The translations under genes and the position numbers were made by a program. The notes beneath the pieces were generated by a model, which saw only the letters and a program-made list of their open reading frames with translations, was not told the DNA's origin and did not search any database. Positions 12,701 to 24,799 of a stretch of DNA of 64,000 bases are shown here, piece after piece (positions within the stretch are counted from its first letter, which is position 1; each line of letters opens with the position of its first letter). The DNA is from Rhabditoides inermis (Eukaryota; Nematoda; Chromadorea; Rhabditida; Rhabditidae), in contig CAWZYM010000235.1 of NCBI GenBank assembly GCA_963966185.1, positions 1 through 64,000 of the forward strand, read 5' to 3'.

Positions 12701-14922
12701 TCTTCTGCTCCAGCACAGGTCTCTTCTTGGGAGGCAGTGTAGGCTTAGGTGTGGTGGGAGTGGACTGGAACGAGAGCAGATCCATGAGTATGGGATCGTG
12801 TGCGAGTGGCTTGGCGGGCTGGGGCGGAGGTGGAGGTGGCTCCTGCCTGATTGGCTCCCTCAACGGCTCCTGCTTCGGCGTCTCCACACTCACAGGCTCT
12901 GCTCTGCTCTCCCTGGGTGGAGGAGTTCGCGGCTGCTTGGGCGTGGTCGGTCTTCTGGTCGGAGTGGACACAGTGGATATGAAGGAGAGTGCGGGGGAGA
13001 GTATCATGTCCCTCTCCCTGTCCTTCTCTCGCTTCGGTGGCGGTGGAGGAGGAGGCGGCGGCGGAGGCGGCGGTCGACCCGCACTGCTGCTGCTACTCGT
13101 CCGCTCACGCATCTGAAACAAAACCGCAAATGAACAACTAGACATAGGAGAAATTACAAATTAAACCATTTGAATACTCTACTCACAGGAGGAGGCGGGG
13201 GAGTGTCGTTGATGGTGAGTTTGACAGTGAGTGGGAACGCGGCGGGAGATGGAGGCGGCAACTGCATCGGAGAGTACAGAGGGGTGAGCGGAGTCATTGG
13301 CGACTGCATCGACTGCATCGACTGAACATAACACTTAACACAAAATAACGAACGGAAACTAAACAAATGCTTGTTAATGAATGCAACGCTAGTTCAAAAC
13401 GCACCTGCGGAAGAGGCGGTGGCTGAGGTTGCGGAGGTGGCGGAGGCTGAACTGGTGGTGGGGGAGCAGCCATTCCCACTGTACCAACTACCGCCACACC
13501 TAAATCATTCAGTATTGGATATTAAAAACACCACACAAAAAATACCTGGCAGGCATGGCGGAGGGACGTTCATGTTGACAGGGATGGTCATGGTGAATGG
13601 AGGGGGTACGAACATGGGAGGCAACGGCGGTGGAACACTCATCGACATCATCGAGCCCGGCAAGGCCATTGGGACAGTTGGCGCGACACGCCTAGCAAAC
13701 ATAGCATGTTACATGAACTAATCAATCACGAACATGCAACAACAGCAAATATCACGTGACAGGAAATATAGAACTCACTTCTGGGCAAGATTGACCGTCG
13801 GTATGATCTCGACTCCATTGCGATCCTTCGGATATGCTAAACGTCAAAATTGCGAATACGGAATGGACTACACAAGAATATTGTCATGCACACTGATGAT
13901 ACATGAGATTATCAACGATGATAAGCGTACCATGTCTCTTTTGTGGTGAAGGAGACGCGGACGAGGTGGAGGGCGGCATCGGAGGCGTGCGCGGACCGCG
14001 ACCACGACTGAAACGACCATGGAACAAGAACGTAACAAATAACCATATTAACGAGAAAATTCAAAATTCAAAATGATACTCACGGTGGTGCCTGTTTGGT
14101 GGGTGTTTTCTCGCCATCGCTTGGAGAAGAAATCTCCATGTCGGCATGTCCCTGCGACTGAAATCAACACGCTAACACGGTCGTAGAAAACAGTTTCACG
14201 ACATAACAAATAAAACATGCTCGATACTCACATGTGCCTGGGGGAAAGCGATCCCGGGTGGGGGCGGGGGCGGAGGACACCAACTCATTGCAGCCGGTGG
14301 AGGAGGCAAAGAGGTCAATGGGGACTGTAAACAAATGATGATGATAGACAATTATACGGATACACTTGTAACATTGAAATGATCATGTCATGAATGAATC
14401 ATAATTTGTTTAACCTGTAATGAAGTAGTGGCGCCTGATCCATTTGAATGTGCATGAGGGTAAGGAGGAGCAGAAGACAATACAGCTGGACAAGCAGATC
14501 CGTTTTTCTGAACGAAGTATATTTATATATTGTAAACAACAAAAGCAAAATAAACTATCGACACTAACCGTACTGCTTTCCCTCCGCTCATGACGCCGTT
14601 TTCTTTTTCTCTCCGAATAGCGATCCGATAGTGACGATTCGCTTTCCGATGAGGCACCCTGAACATAACATGTAATGAAATAAATTTCATGCAGACATAT
14701 TATACATTACCTTGCGTCTGCTCCTTTTATCGGGTCTCTTCATACGCGGGCCATCGTCCGACGAGTCACTAGACTCGCTCTCTACTCCAAGACGATGACC
14801 GTGCTCCATCTGACAACATAACGTATTCATAGCAATACTTATATCGTTATATAAAAAACGAAATGACTCACATCTATGATAGGTGGTTGTGTTCTATATG
14901 CGGTCGGAGCAGCGGCACTCAT
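9430..14922 (-). CDS. dpy-21: RSBN1/DPY-21-type JmjC histone demethylase
   Basis: The C-terminal third is a clear Round Spermatid Basic protein 1 homologue. In order it shows [94 protein letters not shown] and [14 protein letters not shown]. The HxD iron ligands are at 10248-10256 and the distal histidine codon at 9535-9537. C. elegans DPY-21 demethylates H4K20me2 and acts in dosage compensation. The N-terminal two thirds are low complexity: serine-rich short exons from the ATG at 14922 (exon 1 14872-14922), then proline-rich exons and a long K/E/R/P-rich exon (about 11967-13113). The stop TAG is at 9430-9432. A CT-type microsatellite fills one intron (9597-9776). The frame is intact wherever I checked. 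Confidence 0.88.
9597..9776. repeat. GA-rich microsatellite in an RSBN1-like intron
   Basis: About 180 bp of GAGAGG/GAGA repeats lie inside an intron, so transcribed as CT. The long Arg/Glu or Ser/Leu open frames across it are artefacts. Confidence 0.9.
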
Positions 14923-16040
14923 CTCATGCAGGCATACTCAAATCGAACACTGTCTGAAACAGCGCACATACAAGAAAACGGTTGCTATGACACTACAAGG
15001 GATATGAAAATAGAGCGCAACATGTAGCCGACAAATACTACATCTACAACATTTTACGTAAAAACAACGCCGACGCGACCGGCCGCCTTCGCCGTTATTT
15101 CGACACACATATAGCTAGTAATATTTACTATGGCAACTATTTAGGCAAAGTCAGCTTATTGAGGAGAATTAGGAAGGTGATAGAGACGAAAATAACACAT
15201 CCAAAGTGCATCTGATAAGCACAATTCGAAAAAGAGTTGAGAAAGTGAGTGTGTGTCGCGTGCTTTCTGATAGTGACGTCATAGAGCTCAACGCTTGCCA
15301 AGATTTGCCGCTACGCAACCGCATCGCGTTAGATACTGTGGTTGCAATCGGTCTCACCACGAATAACTGACGCGGTAAAAATGGATTTCAAATTTGTATG
15401 TGTTTGTTGTTTGTTTGTTTGTTGAGGTAGTCTGATCTAATTAATTTGCATTTATTCCTACGTGTTCTTATGTTTGCATAAATCGAAAGTATTCAGATAC
15501 TGCTTCAAACAGCCTGTGTTCTACCCAGAAACATGTCTATTCGAATTCAGTGGTTGTTCTACGAAATATGTCGATTCTCAATTATATTTTTTTATTTAAA
15601 TGTTACTGTTGTTTTTTGGATGTTAGTGGTGTGGTTGTTCTTAAATTGTAGTGGTCTTCACGAGGCACAAGAAGTGGTTTTCGGCATTCATTCCATGCAT
15701 AAATATAGACGGAAGTAGCTGTTGGAAAGATCGAAGTTCTAATGCGCAAGTCCATTACATACTCTTGAAATATATTGACCTGTATCAGTTACCGGAACTG
15801 GGATGAGTATTGAAATGACATCAAAATGCGCGTATTCGATACAGTTTCATCATATCTAGGAAGATAAGTTTACAACTCTCAAAGCCCATTATGCTTTTTG
15901 TTCTCACAACTACCGTAATTTCCTATAGTATTCGGCTATATTCCTCTCGAGGTCTGAGTGATTACGCTTTCTTATTTTCTCGAGATGCGGGTTCTTGATT
16001 ATGGAGTTCACACAGTTTTCAGGTTTAGGCCTACCCCAGA
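14923..16040. other. Divergent intergenic/promoter region
   Basis: This separates the RSBN1-like gene (-) from the SET/NAP gene (+). I see no coding exon I trust. The AT-rich stretch 15380-15720 contains TTTG repeats. Promoters of both genes presumably lie here, but I see no defined motif. Confidence 0.5.
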
Positions 16041-18263
16041 ATGTCCGCTGAAGAGCCCGTGGTTAAGAAGCAGAAGGTGAGCATCCTGTCAATTACGCGA
16101 TTCTTCATTATATACTTGTTTATACATACTTCATGCATTGAAGGTTGATGAGCCGGATTCGACTGGATCCGGAGACGCTAATGGAGTGAGCGAAGTGGCG
16201 AAGACTGCCCTGATGGCCATCGACAAGGTGCAGGAGGACATTGACCAGCTCAACGAGAAGGCATCTGATGAGATACTCAAGGTATGATTTTACGCTATTA
16301 TTTCATTAAAAATTTCTTGAAATATGTTCCGTTTTGTTTTGAGGGTCAGAATATTTATCTCGCATCACACTGTGACAATCATGTAAATTACGGCGTTTTT
16401 TTCTATTTACTATATCTGCTTTCAGGTCGAGCAGAAGTACAACCAATTGCGATCTCCGTTCTACACGAAGCGAAGCGATCTCATCAAAGACATTCCTAAC
16501 TTCTGGCTCACTGCTGTGAGTCATTACATTTGTTATTGTTAATTGACTATGCTTACAGTTCCTCAATCATCCTCAAATATCCGCCATAATCCGCGAAGAT
16601 GAGGAGTCTGCACTCCACGCTCTCACCACTGTCGAGGTTCCTTACTGTAAATACGCTATACACCTTTCAATTTTGCAATGACTAGTGATACATTTCAGAT
16701 CGAAGAGTTTGACGATATCAAGAGTGGTTTCCGCATCAAGCTTGGCTTCTCGGAAAACGAGTACTTCGAGAACGACAATATCACGAAGGAGTTCTCACTC
16801 GGAACGGACAGCCCATCTTCCACGACCACCACCATTCGCTGGAAGGATGGAAAGCAACTCATCGTGAGTAATTTCTAATTTCATGCTATTTTATGAATTA
16901 CACAGTAGCGTACAGCTTACAAACTATTAGCCTTGTTCGTGTTAAGTGTTATTGTTGTGAGTTTCAGCCGAAGAAGCGCGCGGACGATTGGGGATTCTTC
17001 CAGTGGCTCGTCGACAACAAGGACCCCGGGGCCGACGACATTGCTGAGGTAGGCCTCCCGCCTCCCTTTGTATGAAATATGTGCATGGTATGTTTTCAAC
17101 ATATGCATTCATACTTGCATATCATGCCTATGTTCGATGAGCAATACTGCGTACACTAGTATATGCGTCTATAGCATACGCTTCCATTGCAAAATAGATG
17201 TTTAATACCACGGTTTTATTCACAATAAAACAGGGTTGTTCACAATAAAACACTAGTTCACTAATCATAAAAAGTACAGTAGGTTGAGAGAGACCTTTGG
17301 ATTGTAAGATCTGACTGGGTATTACTTACTGTTATATATTCTTTGCGACTTTCAATCACGCTTCAATTTTATGGGCGGATTGCGTGAGAGTAGTGTTTCT
17401 ATTCTGGATGTGGCTTACTGTAACTGGATAAGTGACATCGTGACATCACCCGAGTTTCGTATCATGACCATTGGAACTAGCATTCGGATAGATCTTCTTT
17501 AATGAGGAAGATGAAATGTATGTTGTATAGGAACTATTACGAAATGTGAGTCTTATGTCTCATGAATGGCGGGTGTTGAATGGGCGACGTTGTTGTAGGT
17601 ACTGAAGGACGACATCTGGCCGAACCCTCTGCAGTACTTCCTGGTTCCCGAGGTGGATGAGGTGGACGAGCTGGAGGAGGACGATGACGATGAAGACCAG
17701 CTAGAGGAGGTATGCTGCAACAAGAAATTGTTGTAAATAACAAGTTGAAAAGACTCTTGGGGATACTGGAATGGAAAGAACATTAAGGATACCTCGTACC
17801 TGAAAGGAAAGCCAACATTACTTGCCTTAAATCGCCTACGCTTCCTATAATTGGGTATCGAAAACCTGGTTATTCTAGACGCTATGCCCTTTTTTATGTT
17901 ATTTCTACAATGGATGTGTACTAGGTCTCTACTGTTCTTACCTGTTTTTGAATAAAAAATAGTATGGATAATAGATAACACAATAATAATAGATAACACA
18001 ATAATTTATGTGTTTTGAATGTACATGTGGGTGGTATGTGGTTTGCTGCATTGAATATTGTGTGCGTATAGTCGAGTGTTGAATTGGTGTTTGGCGGAGG
18101 CTGGTGATGGGATTGCTACATGATACAACACGCGATGTGAGAATGAGCAGAGAGGGGGGGGGGGGTGAGAGCGAATGAATGTGAGTACTGAGTAATCATG
18201 TGGTCTTGTCAGGTGGGCGACGAGGCGGCTTCTGGAGAAGAGAACGACGAGAACGCCTCTTAA
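16041..18263 (+). CDS. SET: SET/TAF-I type NAP-family histone chaperone
   Basis: The exons are 16041-16076, 16144-16281, 16426-16515, 16559-16636, 16699-16863, 16968-17048, 17599-17709 and 18213-18263. The short basic N-terminus (EEPVVKKQK) is followed by the SET dimerisation helix ([30 protein letters not shown], shown here split by an intron) and [19 protein letters not shown]. The NAP earmuff fold follows with [14 protein letters not shown], then [13 protein letters not shown] and [12 protein letters not shown], and an acidic tail ([14 protein letters not shown]). SET binds histones and is the core of the INHAT complex; C. elegans SPR-2 is the counterpart. The reading frame is clean. Intron 7 is unusually long (503 nt). 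Confidence 0.9.
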
Positions 18264-18831
18264 GCTCCGCCCAGTTCCAACGCTGGACACCTCTCGGATA
18301 CTCACCTCCTTCCCTATCGCATATTCCCCTCCCCCTTTCCGGTTTCTTGCATATATTGTTGATGTTGTGTTATTCTGTCTGACTGGCACTTGTATGAATT
18401 GTTGTGTCTTTTCTCGCTTGATGTGTCGTAGGGGAAGTGCGCGAGAGTGAGTGAGAAGAAGAGAGTCAATCAAGCTCCCTCCAACCGAAAAGAGTAGTTC
18501 TTTCTGGTCTCTCAATGCGAGTTGCGTGCATCTAATTAGCCAACCGCATTCAACTCGGTCGAAATCGGATGCCAATTAAAGGAGAAGTGGTGGGTGCTGT
18601 TCATTCGGAGAGTAGTTTCTCCCCGGCCCACTGCTGCTCTAATGAGACGGAGCAGTAGAGGGGGAGGAGAGGGGCGGAGCAGAAGGAGGAGCGAGGCGCA
18701 CTCTATCATACCAGATTAGCGACTGTGGCAGCGAGAGTGGATCGTATGGCCGGATTGTATTTAATATTTCTCCCGCCTCGCGTTCCTCTCATCTTTCTCT
18801 CCCCGCTTCCCACCCCGCATTCCTTTGCAGG
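18264..18831. other. 3' UTR and intergenic sequence
   Basis: This is the probable 3' UTR of the SET gene, then GC-rich intergenic sequence and the leader of the next gene, with a pyrimidine tract and TTTGCAG acceptor just before its ATG. Confidence 0.5.
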
Positions 18832-19825
18832 ATGTCTCGTTCCGTGCTGGCCCTTCTTGCCTTCTGTCTCGTTCTGGCTGTTGTGGCAGCTCAATTCGAT
18901 AACTACGACGATTACACTGGAAACAAGGTGAAGGTAGTCAAAATCTATTCGAATTAGTCATGGTATCACATGGTATCCGGATCCATTCACATGGTATCCG
19001 GATCCATTCACATGGTATCCGGATCCTGTTGGTACGAGGATGACTAATAAAAAGATGTTTCACCAGTATTTATTCGAGGAATTGTGGGTGTGATGCAAAC
19101 GTTATACAATGGTAGCAGTTTACGGTATCAACGGACGCTTGATTGAGAAAATAAGCGTGAGATTTGTTGGAAAATCACTGTGCTTGTCGTGCTATAGCCT
19201 TCCTTCGAATCCCATTGTTTTGAGCACTCATAAGTCTCTCGATTCGAGGCTAATCAGGGATGTGTTCTGCTTTCATTTCGGTTATCATGATTTTAACATG
19301 GCATATTGACGGAGTGCATACGCATTATTTGGTGTCGCCGTTTATATAAGAAAAGAGTTTTGACGTCTGGGGAAGTGCACATAGGTAAAAACATGTTGTC
19401 ACTACACAGAGGGATACTCGTAGCGATGCATGGAAGAGATATATGGGGATGAATAGGTAATCAAGGTTCACGGATATCAAAGCGAGGGAGAGAGAAAACG
19501 ATAGATGTAGAGAGTAGAGAGAGAAGAAAGAGAGGGAGAACGAGAGAGAGGGAGAGATAGAGATTGATAGAGTCGTGGGCTTCTACTGCGTATGACAGAT
19601 GTTTGGCGGAGGAAAGATGTGGGTTCAAACAGCATGTTTCTGGCGGTATGATACAGAGTTTGGATCTATGGATTATGGATGGTACCTGTCTTGAAAACAT
19701 GTGTCAACAATGTGTCAGGTGCGACGAGCAGCTTCGTTCGAGGGTCAGAACGCGTACCTGAAGCAACTGCTCGCCAACCTCAAGCCGCGGTTCCGGAGGA
19801 ACTACGGAATCTGGTCGGTACCCCT

Positions 19826-19871
<46 letters not shown>

Positions 19872-20277
19872 CTTTCTCTCTCACGCCTACTCATACAAGT
19901 GTGGTGATGGGATGTTTAGTGGATGCGTGTCGGTGAGTGAGAGTGTGTGGGAGTGGTCGTTTGGAACTGTTAGTGAGAGTGTCCCTAGATGAGTTCACAC
20001 GCTCGTTCCCGCTCATTTCTCGCTGCCTAGTGTGTTCTCTATACGCGGACGTAACATGTATTAGTTTTCCCAGACAACCCACACCACTTTCAAGGCTTAC
20101 AGTCCTCTTTTTTGTGTCTGATTCAAAATTAGTATCTTATTAGAACGAATATTAAAAAAAAAAGACATGGCATTATTCAATCAATTTAATTGATGTCTTC
20201 TTCCGTGTTTTGTTGTTTGTTTTGATACAATCGTGTGTTTGTTTCAGATTCGGCTGTCGGATAGCAGATTAATGTAA
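18832..20277 (+). CDS. Small secreted protein or peptide precursor
   Basis: The ATG at 18832 follows TTCCTTTGCAGG. The first 21 residues (MSRSVLALLAFCLVLAVVAA) are a clear signal peptide, followed by an acidic, tyrosine-rich stretch (FDNYDDYTGNK). Exon 2 starts at 19719 with VRRAASFEGQNAYLKQLLAN and then KPRFRRNYGIW, which has dibasic sites of the kind used in peptide precursors. Exon 3 starts at 20248 after TTGTTTCAG. The exon 2 donor is ambiguous (19814 or 19818), so the last few residues and the exact stop (20275-20277 in one choice) are uncertain. One candidate frame would end in FGCRIAD. No known family is recognised. A poly(A) signal follows at 20324. Intron 1 holds a 21-bp tandem repeat. 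Confidence 0.6.
18959..19026. repeat. 21-bp tandem repeat in intron 1 of the secreted-protein gene
   Basis: The unit CATGGTATCCGGATCCATTC plus A occurs at 18969-18989 and 18990-19010. A partial third copy ends at 19026 and a degenerate start lies at 18959. Confidence 0.85.
19833..19869. repeat. (CT)n microsatellite just after an exon
   Basis: An intronic CT run begins about 15 nt after the exon 2 donor of the secreted-protein gene. Confidence 0.9.
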
Positions 20278-20738
20278 TCAGAAGAAGGCCCTCAATCTGT
20301 CACATTTACCACCTTCGATGCCGAATAAACCTGTCATCATGTGATTTCGAGAGAAGAGATGAATTGGAGAGAGCGAATTGTGTTCGTGAAATGCAAGTCG
20401 TCATGTTTGTAGCCCACTGAATATCTGAAGTCTCGGCTGCTAAACGCTTTGTTTTGTTGTTTTATTGTTGGATAATGAGGATGAAAGGCGATAATACCAT
20501 AATTCCATCTGAAGAAAAAAAATTAAAAAAAAACATCATGGGGAATCACATTCGTTAACACGTGGATAATATATAATACATGCTATGAAGGATGAGAAAA
20601 TGAGAGAACCAGGGATTTAATGGAATAATAAGTCATGTTGTCATGTAGTTGTACAGCTCCGATATCATTGCCATGAGTTGATGTTCTGATAAGAAGTCAT
20701 CGCAAAGTCACTTGTTTGTTTGGCGACGAGCGCTTCAC
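20278..20738. other. 3' flank of the secreted-protein gene up to the retroelement
   Basis: AT-rich noncoding sequence with the poly(A) signal at 20324-20329. The left boundary of the retroelement terminal repeat begins at 20739. Confidence 0.6.
20324..20329 (+). terminator. AATAAA poly(A) signal
   Basis: AATAAA about 47 nt after the stop of the small secreted-protein gene. Confidence 0.65.
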
Positions 20739-21036
20739 TTTTTTGTTTGTTTGTTTACAATCTTCACTCTAACTTTCTCATTATAGATTTCTACTCTTTT
20801 TCCAGATTTTACTTTGTTCGCTACTTTCCTTTCGTCCGCTGTGGCCCTGCACTGATGAGCGTTCAGGCAGTAGGCCCACCACAGTGGATGTTCTTATTTC
20901 GATTCTATTATTTAGTCAGTAACTCTAGATATAGTACGTTGATGTAGCCTGTCTGCAGGATAATGGGCCGAAACAGGGATTCTGTTTCTTATTTATTTGT
21001 GAACTACTTTATCTGCTTTGTCAATTCCTCATTGTT
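20739..21036 (+). repeat. Left terminal repeat (pLTR) of the Penelope-like element
   Basis: It starts with TTTTTTGTTTGTTTGTTT and ends ...CCTCATTGTT. It contains CTGATGAG and, about 110 nt later, GAAAC, both reminiscent of hammerhead core boxes, but I could not fold a complete ribozyme. An internal pairing CTGTGG/CCACAG surrounds the CTGATGAG. Confidence 0.9.
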
Positions 21037-21354
21037 TGTAGTTGGTTAGCACATGACTGTGATCTCTCGCGTGTACTACGCAGAGAGGCGCGTCTTGTCT
21101 CTTTCCAGCTTTCACTCTTACTTATATTATCTTTGTCTCTTACTATTTAATTTATTCCGTTACATTTACTTCTTCTAACTGTTTCACATTTTATTCTATA
21201 CGTTATACTTTCCTGCCCTGCCTTTTATCGGCACGTCTGACCTTTTTTGTCGTATAAATCAATATTGTATATGTATTCTACTACCAGTTATTCTGTCAGT
21301 ATTACTTCATTTTCTCTCTCACCGTTTACGGCGAGACTTGCACCGTGCCGACTC

Positions 21355-21383
21355 CGTTCTCCCTAAGAGCACCTGGGAGAACG
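21355..21383 (+). other. Hairpin A, conserved 11-nt loop
   Basis: A 9-bp perfect stem CGTTCTCCC/GGGAGAACG closes the loop TAAGAGCACCT. It is the first of three hairpins with the same loop length and nearly the same loop sequence. Confidence 0.85.
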
Positions 21384-21390
21384 CGGCATG

Positions 21391-21413
21391 CCTTCCTAAG
21401 TGCACCTGGAAGG
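21391..21413 (+). other. Hairpin B, conserved 11-nt loop
   Basis: A 6-bp perfect stem CCTTCC/GGAAGG closes the loop TAAGTGCACCT. The stem sequence is unrelated to that of hairpin A. Confidence 0.85.
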
Positions 21414-21421
21414 ATTGTGCG

Positions 21422-21474
21422 GAGCTGCTCACCGTGACCGGCCGGGTACCCTGGCCAGTCGCACAGAGCAGCTC
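21422..21474 (+). other. Large hairpin between B and C
   Basis: GAGCTGCTC (21422-21430) pairs with GAGCAGCTC (21466-21474). Inside, GGCC and GGCC pair around GGGTACCC. Confidence 0.8.
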
Positions 21475-21485
21475 ACCCCACTCTA

Positions 21486-21508
21486 GTCTCATAAATGCAC
21501 CTTGAGAC
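21486..21508 (+). other. Hairpin C, conserved 11-nt loop
   Basis: A 6-bp perfect stem GTCTCA/TGAGAC closes the loop TAAATGCACCT. CACT/AGTG outside it can extend the stem beyond a bulge (21479-21513). Confidence 0.85.
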
Positions 21509-21843
21509 AGTGAGTGGGTTTACTTATTCTTCATTTTATCTTTCTTTCTCTCTACGAGAAAGTTAGTTTTTCATTCATATTTTTCTTTCATTCATTTCAT
21601 TACATTTTACCCGCAATATTAGAATCTTTCTTATTTCCTTCCCATTCTTCCCATACCTGTACTTTTTTGGATCTATTAGTGTTTGGTAGCAGGAGTCACA
21701 CATCTATACAGCTATACACATTTCTTTCTTTCTTTTATTCTATTTGTTTTACTCTCTGGAGGGCTCATGTGGTCCGGGCCCATGACATGTTATTCTTATT
21801 TCACTACTGAGGTTGTCATGCAGCCACCTTCGATTGCGCTTTG

Positions 21844-24791
21844 ATGATTCGGGAAACAGAGATATCCGAGTTGTCATCTAGGCCTGTCGTCGTACATAGG
21901 CGCCTATTTAGGCATCCCGCCTCAAGGGTCTCTGAAACCTTTCACTCCTGCCAAATCCCAATCAAACACACAAACCAAGCATTTAATCACCAAATTCTCT
22001 ACTACCAGTGACTCCATACTAGTAAAACGTCAAAAGAAAAACGTTCTGCTAGTATCTAATTCTACAACTCATACTAGTGTACACTGTCCAAACACTAAAT
22101 GTCTTATCTGTCCTCAGGTTGATCATTCTAACAAAATATATTGCTACGCTACTAACTGCCATGTTACGACTTTGAAAACTCCGAACTGTGACTGTAATAC
22201 TGCTAATGTTATCTACTGTATTACTTGCGATCTATGTGGTGTTCAATATGTTGGCCTGTCCTCTCGCAAGTTTTTGCAACGTATGCGTGAACATAAGAGT
22301 GCTATCAACAATAAGTATTCTAACACTCCTCTTTATAAACATTTTGCTCAAAATGGCCACTCTTGGTCGTTTGCCAAACTCTCTATTTTGGAGGTAGTGG
22401 ATGTGAATAGTGACAAACGTATGAATAATGTTAAATTGGAAGAGCGTGAAGAATTCTGGATTCGAACACTTGTTACAGCATATCCTGTGGGTCTGAATGA
22501 CTCTATCAGAGGATATGAAACCATCACTCGCTCTCATATTCGTCCTTTTGATAAGGTATCTCATCCTTACTTCAATTTCCGCCCGAAGACTCGCCGGCGT
22601 CCCAACAAAAGGAGGGGCTCTGGTAAAGGTGGAACGCCAGATACGTCTTCCCTTGTGCAAGCAGCTAATGCTCGCAATTGGTATGAGAGTTACCGTAACG
22701 TCCTATGTATGTCTAATAAATCTAAAAATAAACTGATGTCATATCTTCTCGATAATCGTTCTCTTCAAAACTTGCTAAAACTCGAAATTTTATTGTCTGT
22801 TTACTATTGGTCTATTGACCACACTCCTAACAAAACTAAAGACTTGTTCAAAAACACGATTTTCTTGAAAATTCCTTATTTGTTCACAAATATGGAAAGC
22901 CTCGGTCTCTTTTCCTTGTTCAATACTCGTGAAGTGTTGTGTATTCTTAATTCCTTTAATCGCAAGGACCAGCAGAAGATTCGAGTGACACATCTGGCTA
23001 CCGACCGTTTGAGTAAATATGTGGTGAATCATAGCCGTGTTATCAAAGAGTACAGAGGAGACCGACCAGTTTCTCTGGACTCGATTCCTTGTTTCTGCAG
23101 CAATGCAGAATACGATTCTCACCGTGATCCCCACTATGGCCACGTTCTTACAGGCGACCTCTCTATCATCTCTAATCACTCCCTTAGATCATTTATGAAA
23201 AAAGGCGCTAATATGAGAGTGTCCAATCTCAAACTCTCTGTATCCACTGTTGTCAACACTGTTCGAAATGCTATTTCTGACATGGTTAATCAGTACAAAA
23301 ATCTTCTCTCTATCAGTGATCGTAATATTTCCATCGTCACTAACAAAATATTCGATTGCGTTAACGATAAACTTAAGTATCGTGTTATGAGCAAAAAGTT
23401 CAATTCCGTTACAAATTTTAAATCTATTACTTCTGATCTACATAATTGTTTCACAGTTACCACTATAGATAAAGCTTCAAGTAATTTTGTAGTAATGTGC
23501 AAGCGACTTTACATCTCTTTCTGTGATGCTGAATTAGGCATAAGTTACGGTAGGGCTTCTGGCAATGCCGTATATGTGCCGTTTACAGGTGACCCTTCTG
23601 TTCTAAACAGTTCACTCACATATTCTTCTATCTTTGACCCCGATAAGTCTGTGTTGCCTAATATTTATGGAGTCCCAAAGCTCCATAAAAATCCTGTAAA
23701 ATGTCGTTTCATCACTGCGGCACGCGAATGTATCACTAAGGGTCTTTCCATGGAACTCCAAGTAGTGTACAAACATCTAGAAAAACACTTTCGTAACATT
23801 TGCCTTAAAGGTGCTGCCAGAAATGGCCACAAAATGTACTTTTCGATTACTAACAGTATGAAAGTGTCCGATTTCTTACGCTCTGTCTCGAACACATCCC
23901 TTTCTCTATATTGTGCTGATTTTGCTAGTCTTTTTACTAATCTTCCGCATGATCTCATCTTGCAAAAAATGAAATTTCTTGTTGATATGTGTTTCAAGAA
24001 TTGTGGAAAACCAAATATTCTCATTACATCTGCTAAATATTCTAAATATACTTCCGATCCTGTTATGCACATTGCAGACAAGCGTGTAATGTCGGCAAGT
24101 GAAATTATAGCCAAAACTAAGGTTTTGGTTGAAAGCGCTTATGCACAGTACGGTAGTTTTATTTTCAAACAGGTGAAGGGCGTACCACAAGGTGGTAACG
24201 CTAGCCCTCTCCTTGCTTCTCTTACGCTCAGTGTTCTAGAATACGAATACAGTCTTCTTCACCCTCTTGTCTGTAAAAATGAGAAATTCCAAGTTTTCCG
24301 TTATGTTGATGATGTACTCATTCTCTATGACAAGAAGTCTGATCTTGACACCTTTCTTAAAGCATATCTTCCTAGCAACTTGCAACTGGAGCGCACTAAT
24401 CGTACTGATTCCGAGGCACATTTTCTCGATATTACTTTACGTTTCGATACGCATTGGCAAGTAAGTCTGTACAATAAGACTGATGATTATACATTCGACG
24501 TTCATCGCTTCACGCATTCCGAAAGCACTACTAGTCGCCAAATCTGTTTTGGTAATCTTAAATCAGAAGCTCTTCGCATTGTCCGTTGCTGCAGGCTGCA
24601 CTGATCGCACTGTGCTTTTGGTTAAACTAGAAGAACTCTACATTACTTTCTGCCGTCTCGGTTTTAAAGCATCTACAGTTAAAGCCGTTCTTTTGAAATA
24701 CTGTTTCCGTAAACGAGATATCAATAGATCACTTAACCTTTTCAATGTCCAAAATCGTAAATTACTCACCGAAAAAATATACAAATTCTAA
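21844..24791 (+). CDS. GIY-YIG / reverse transcriptase polyprotein of the Penelope-like element
   Basis: An uninterrupted frame runs from 21848 to 24604. It contains a Cys cluster (HCPNTKCLICPQ, about 22082-22117; C-x4-C-x2-C), the GIY-YIG nuclease (VIYCITC, CGVQYVGLSS, LQRMREHK), a long linker, and the RT: motif A YCADFASLFTNLP, motif B GVPQGGNASPLLASL, motif C FRYVDDVLIL with the catalytic YVDD. The frame stops early at 24602-24604; the usual C-terminal helical segment (LEELYITFCRLGF) continues in the +1 frame to 24791. The frame has no ATG before the Cys cluster, but an ATG at 21844 opens the frame one step away. Both breaks are repaired by dropping one base, the second at GG 24594-24595, so the protein (about 980 residues) may be intact. 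Confidence 0.9.
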
Positions 24792-24799
24792 TTCCGCAA

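Noticed and set aside
20852..20975. Hammerhead ribozyme in the retroelement terminal repeat (CTGATGAG and GAAAC boxes)
   Set aside because: The boxes are about 110 nt apart and I cannot form a proper stem II. A closer candidate (TTGATGT ... GCCGAAAC with an ACAG/CTGT stem) has two changed core positions. A covariance search would be decisive.
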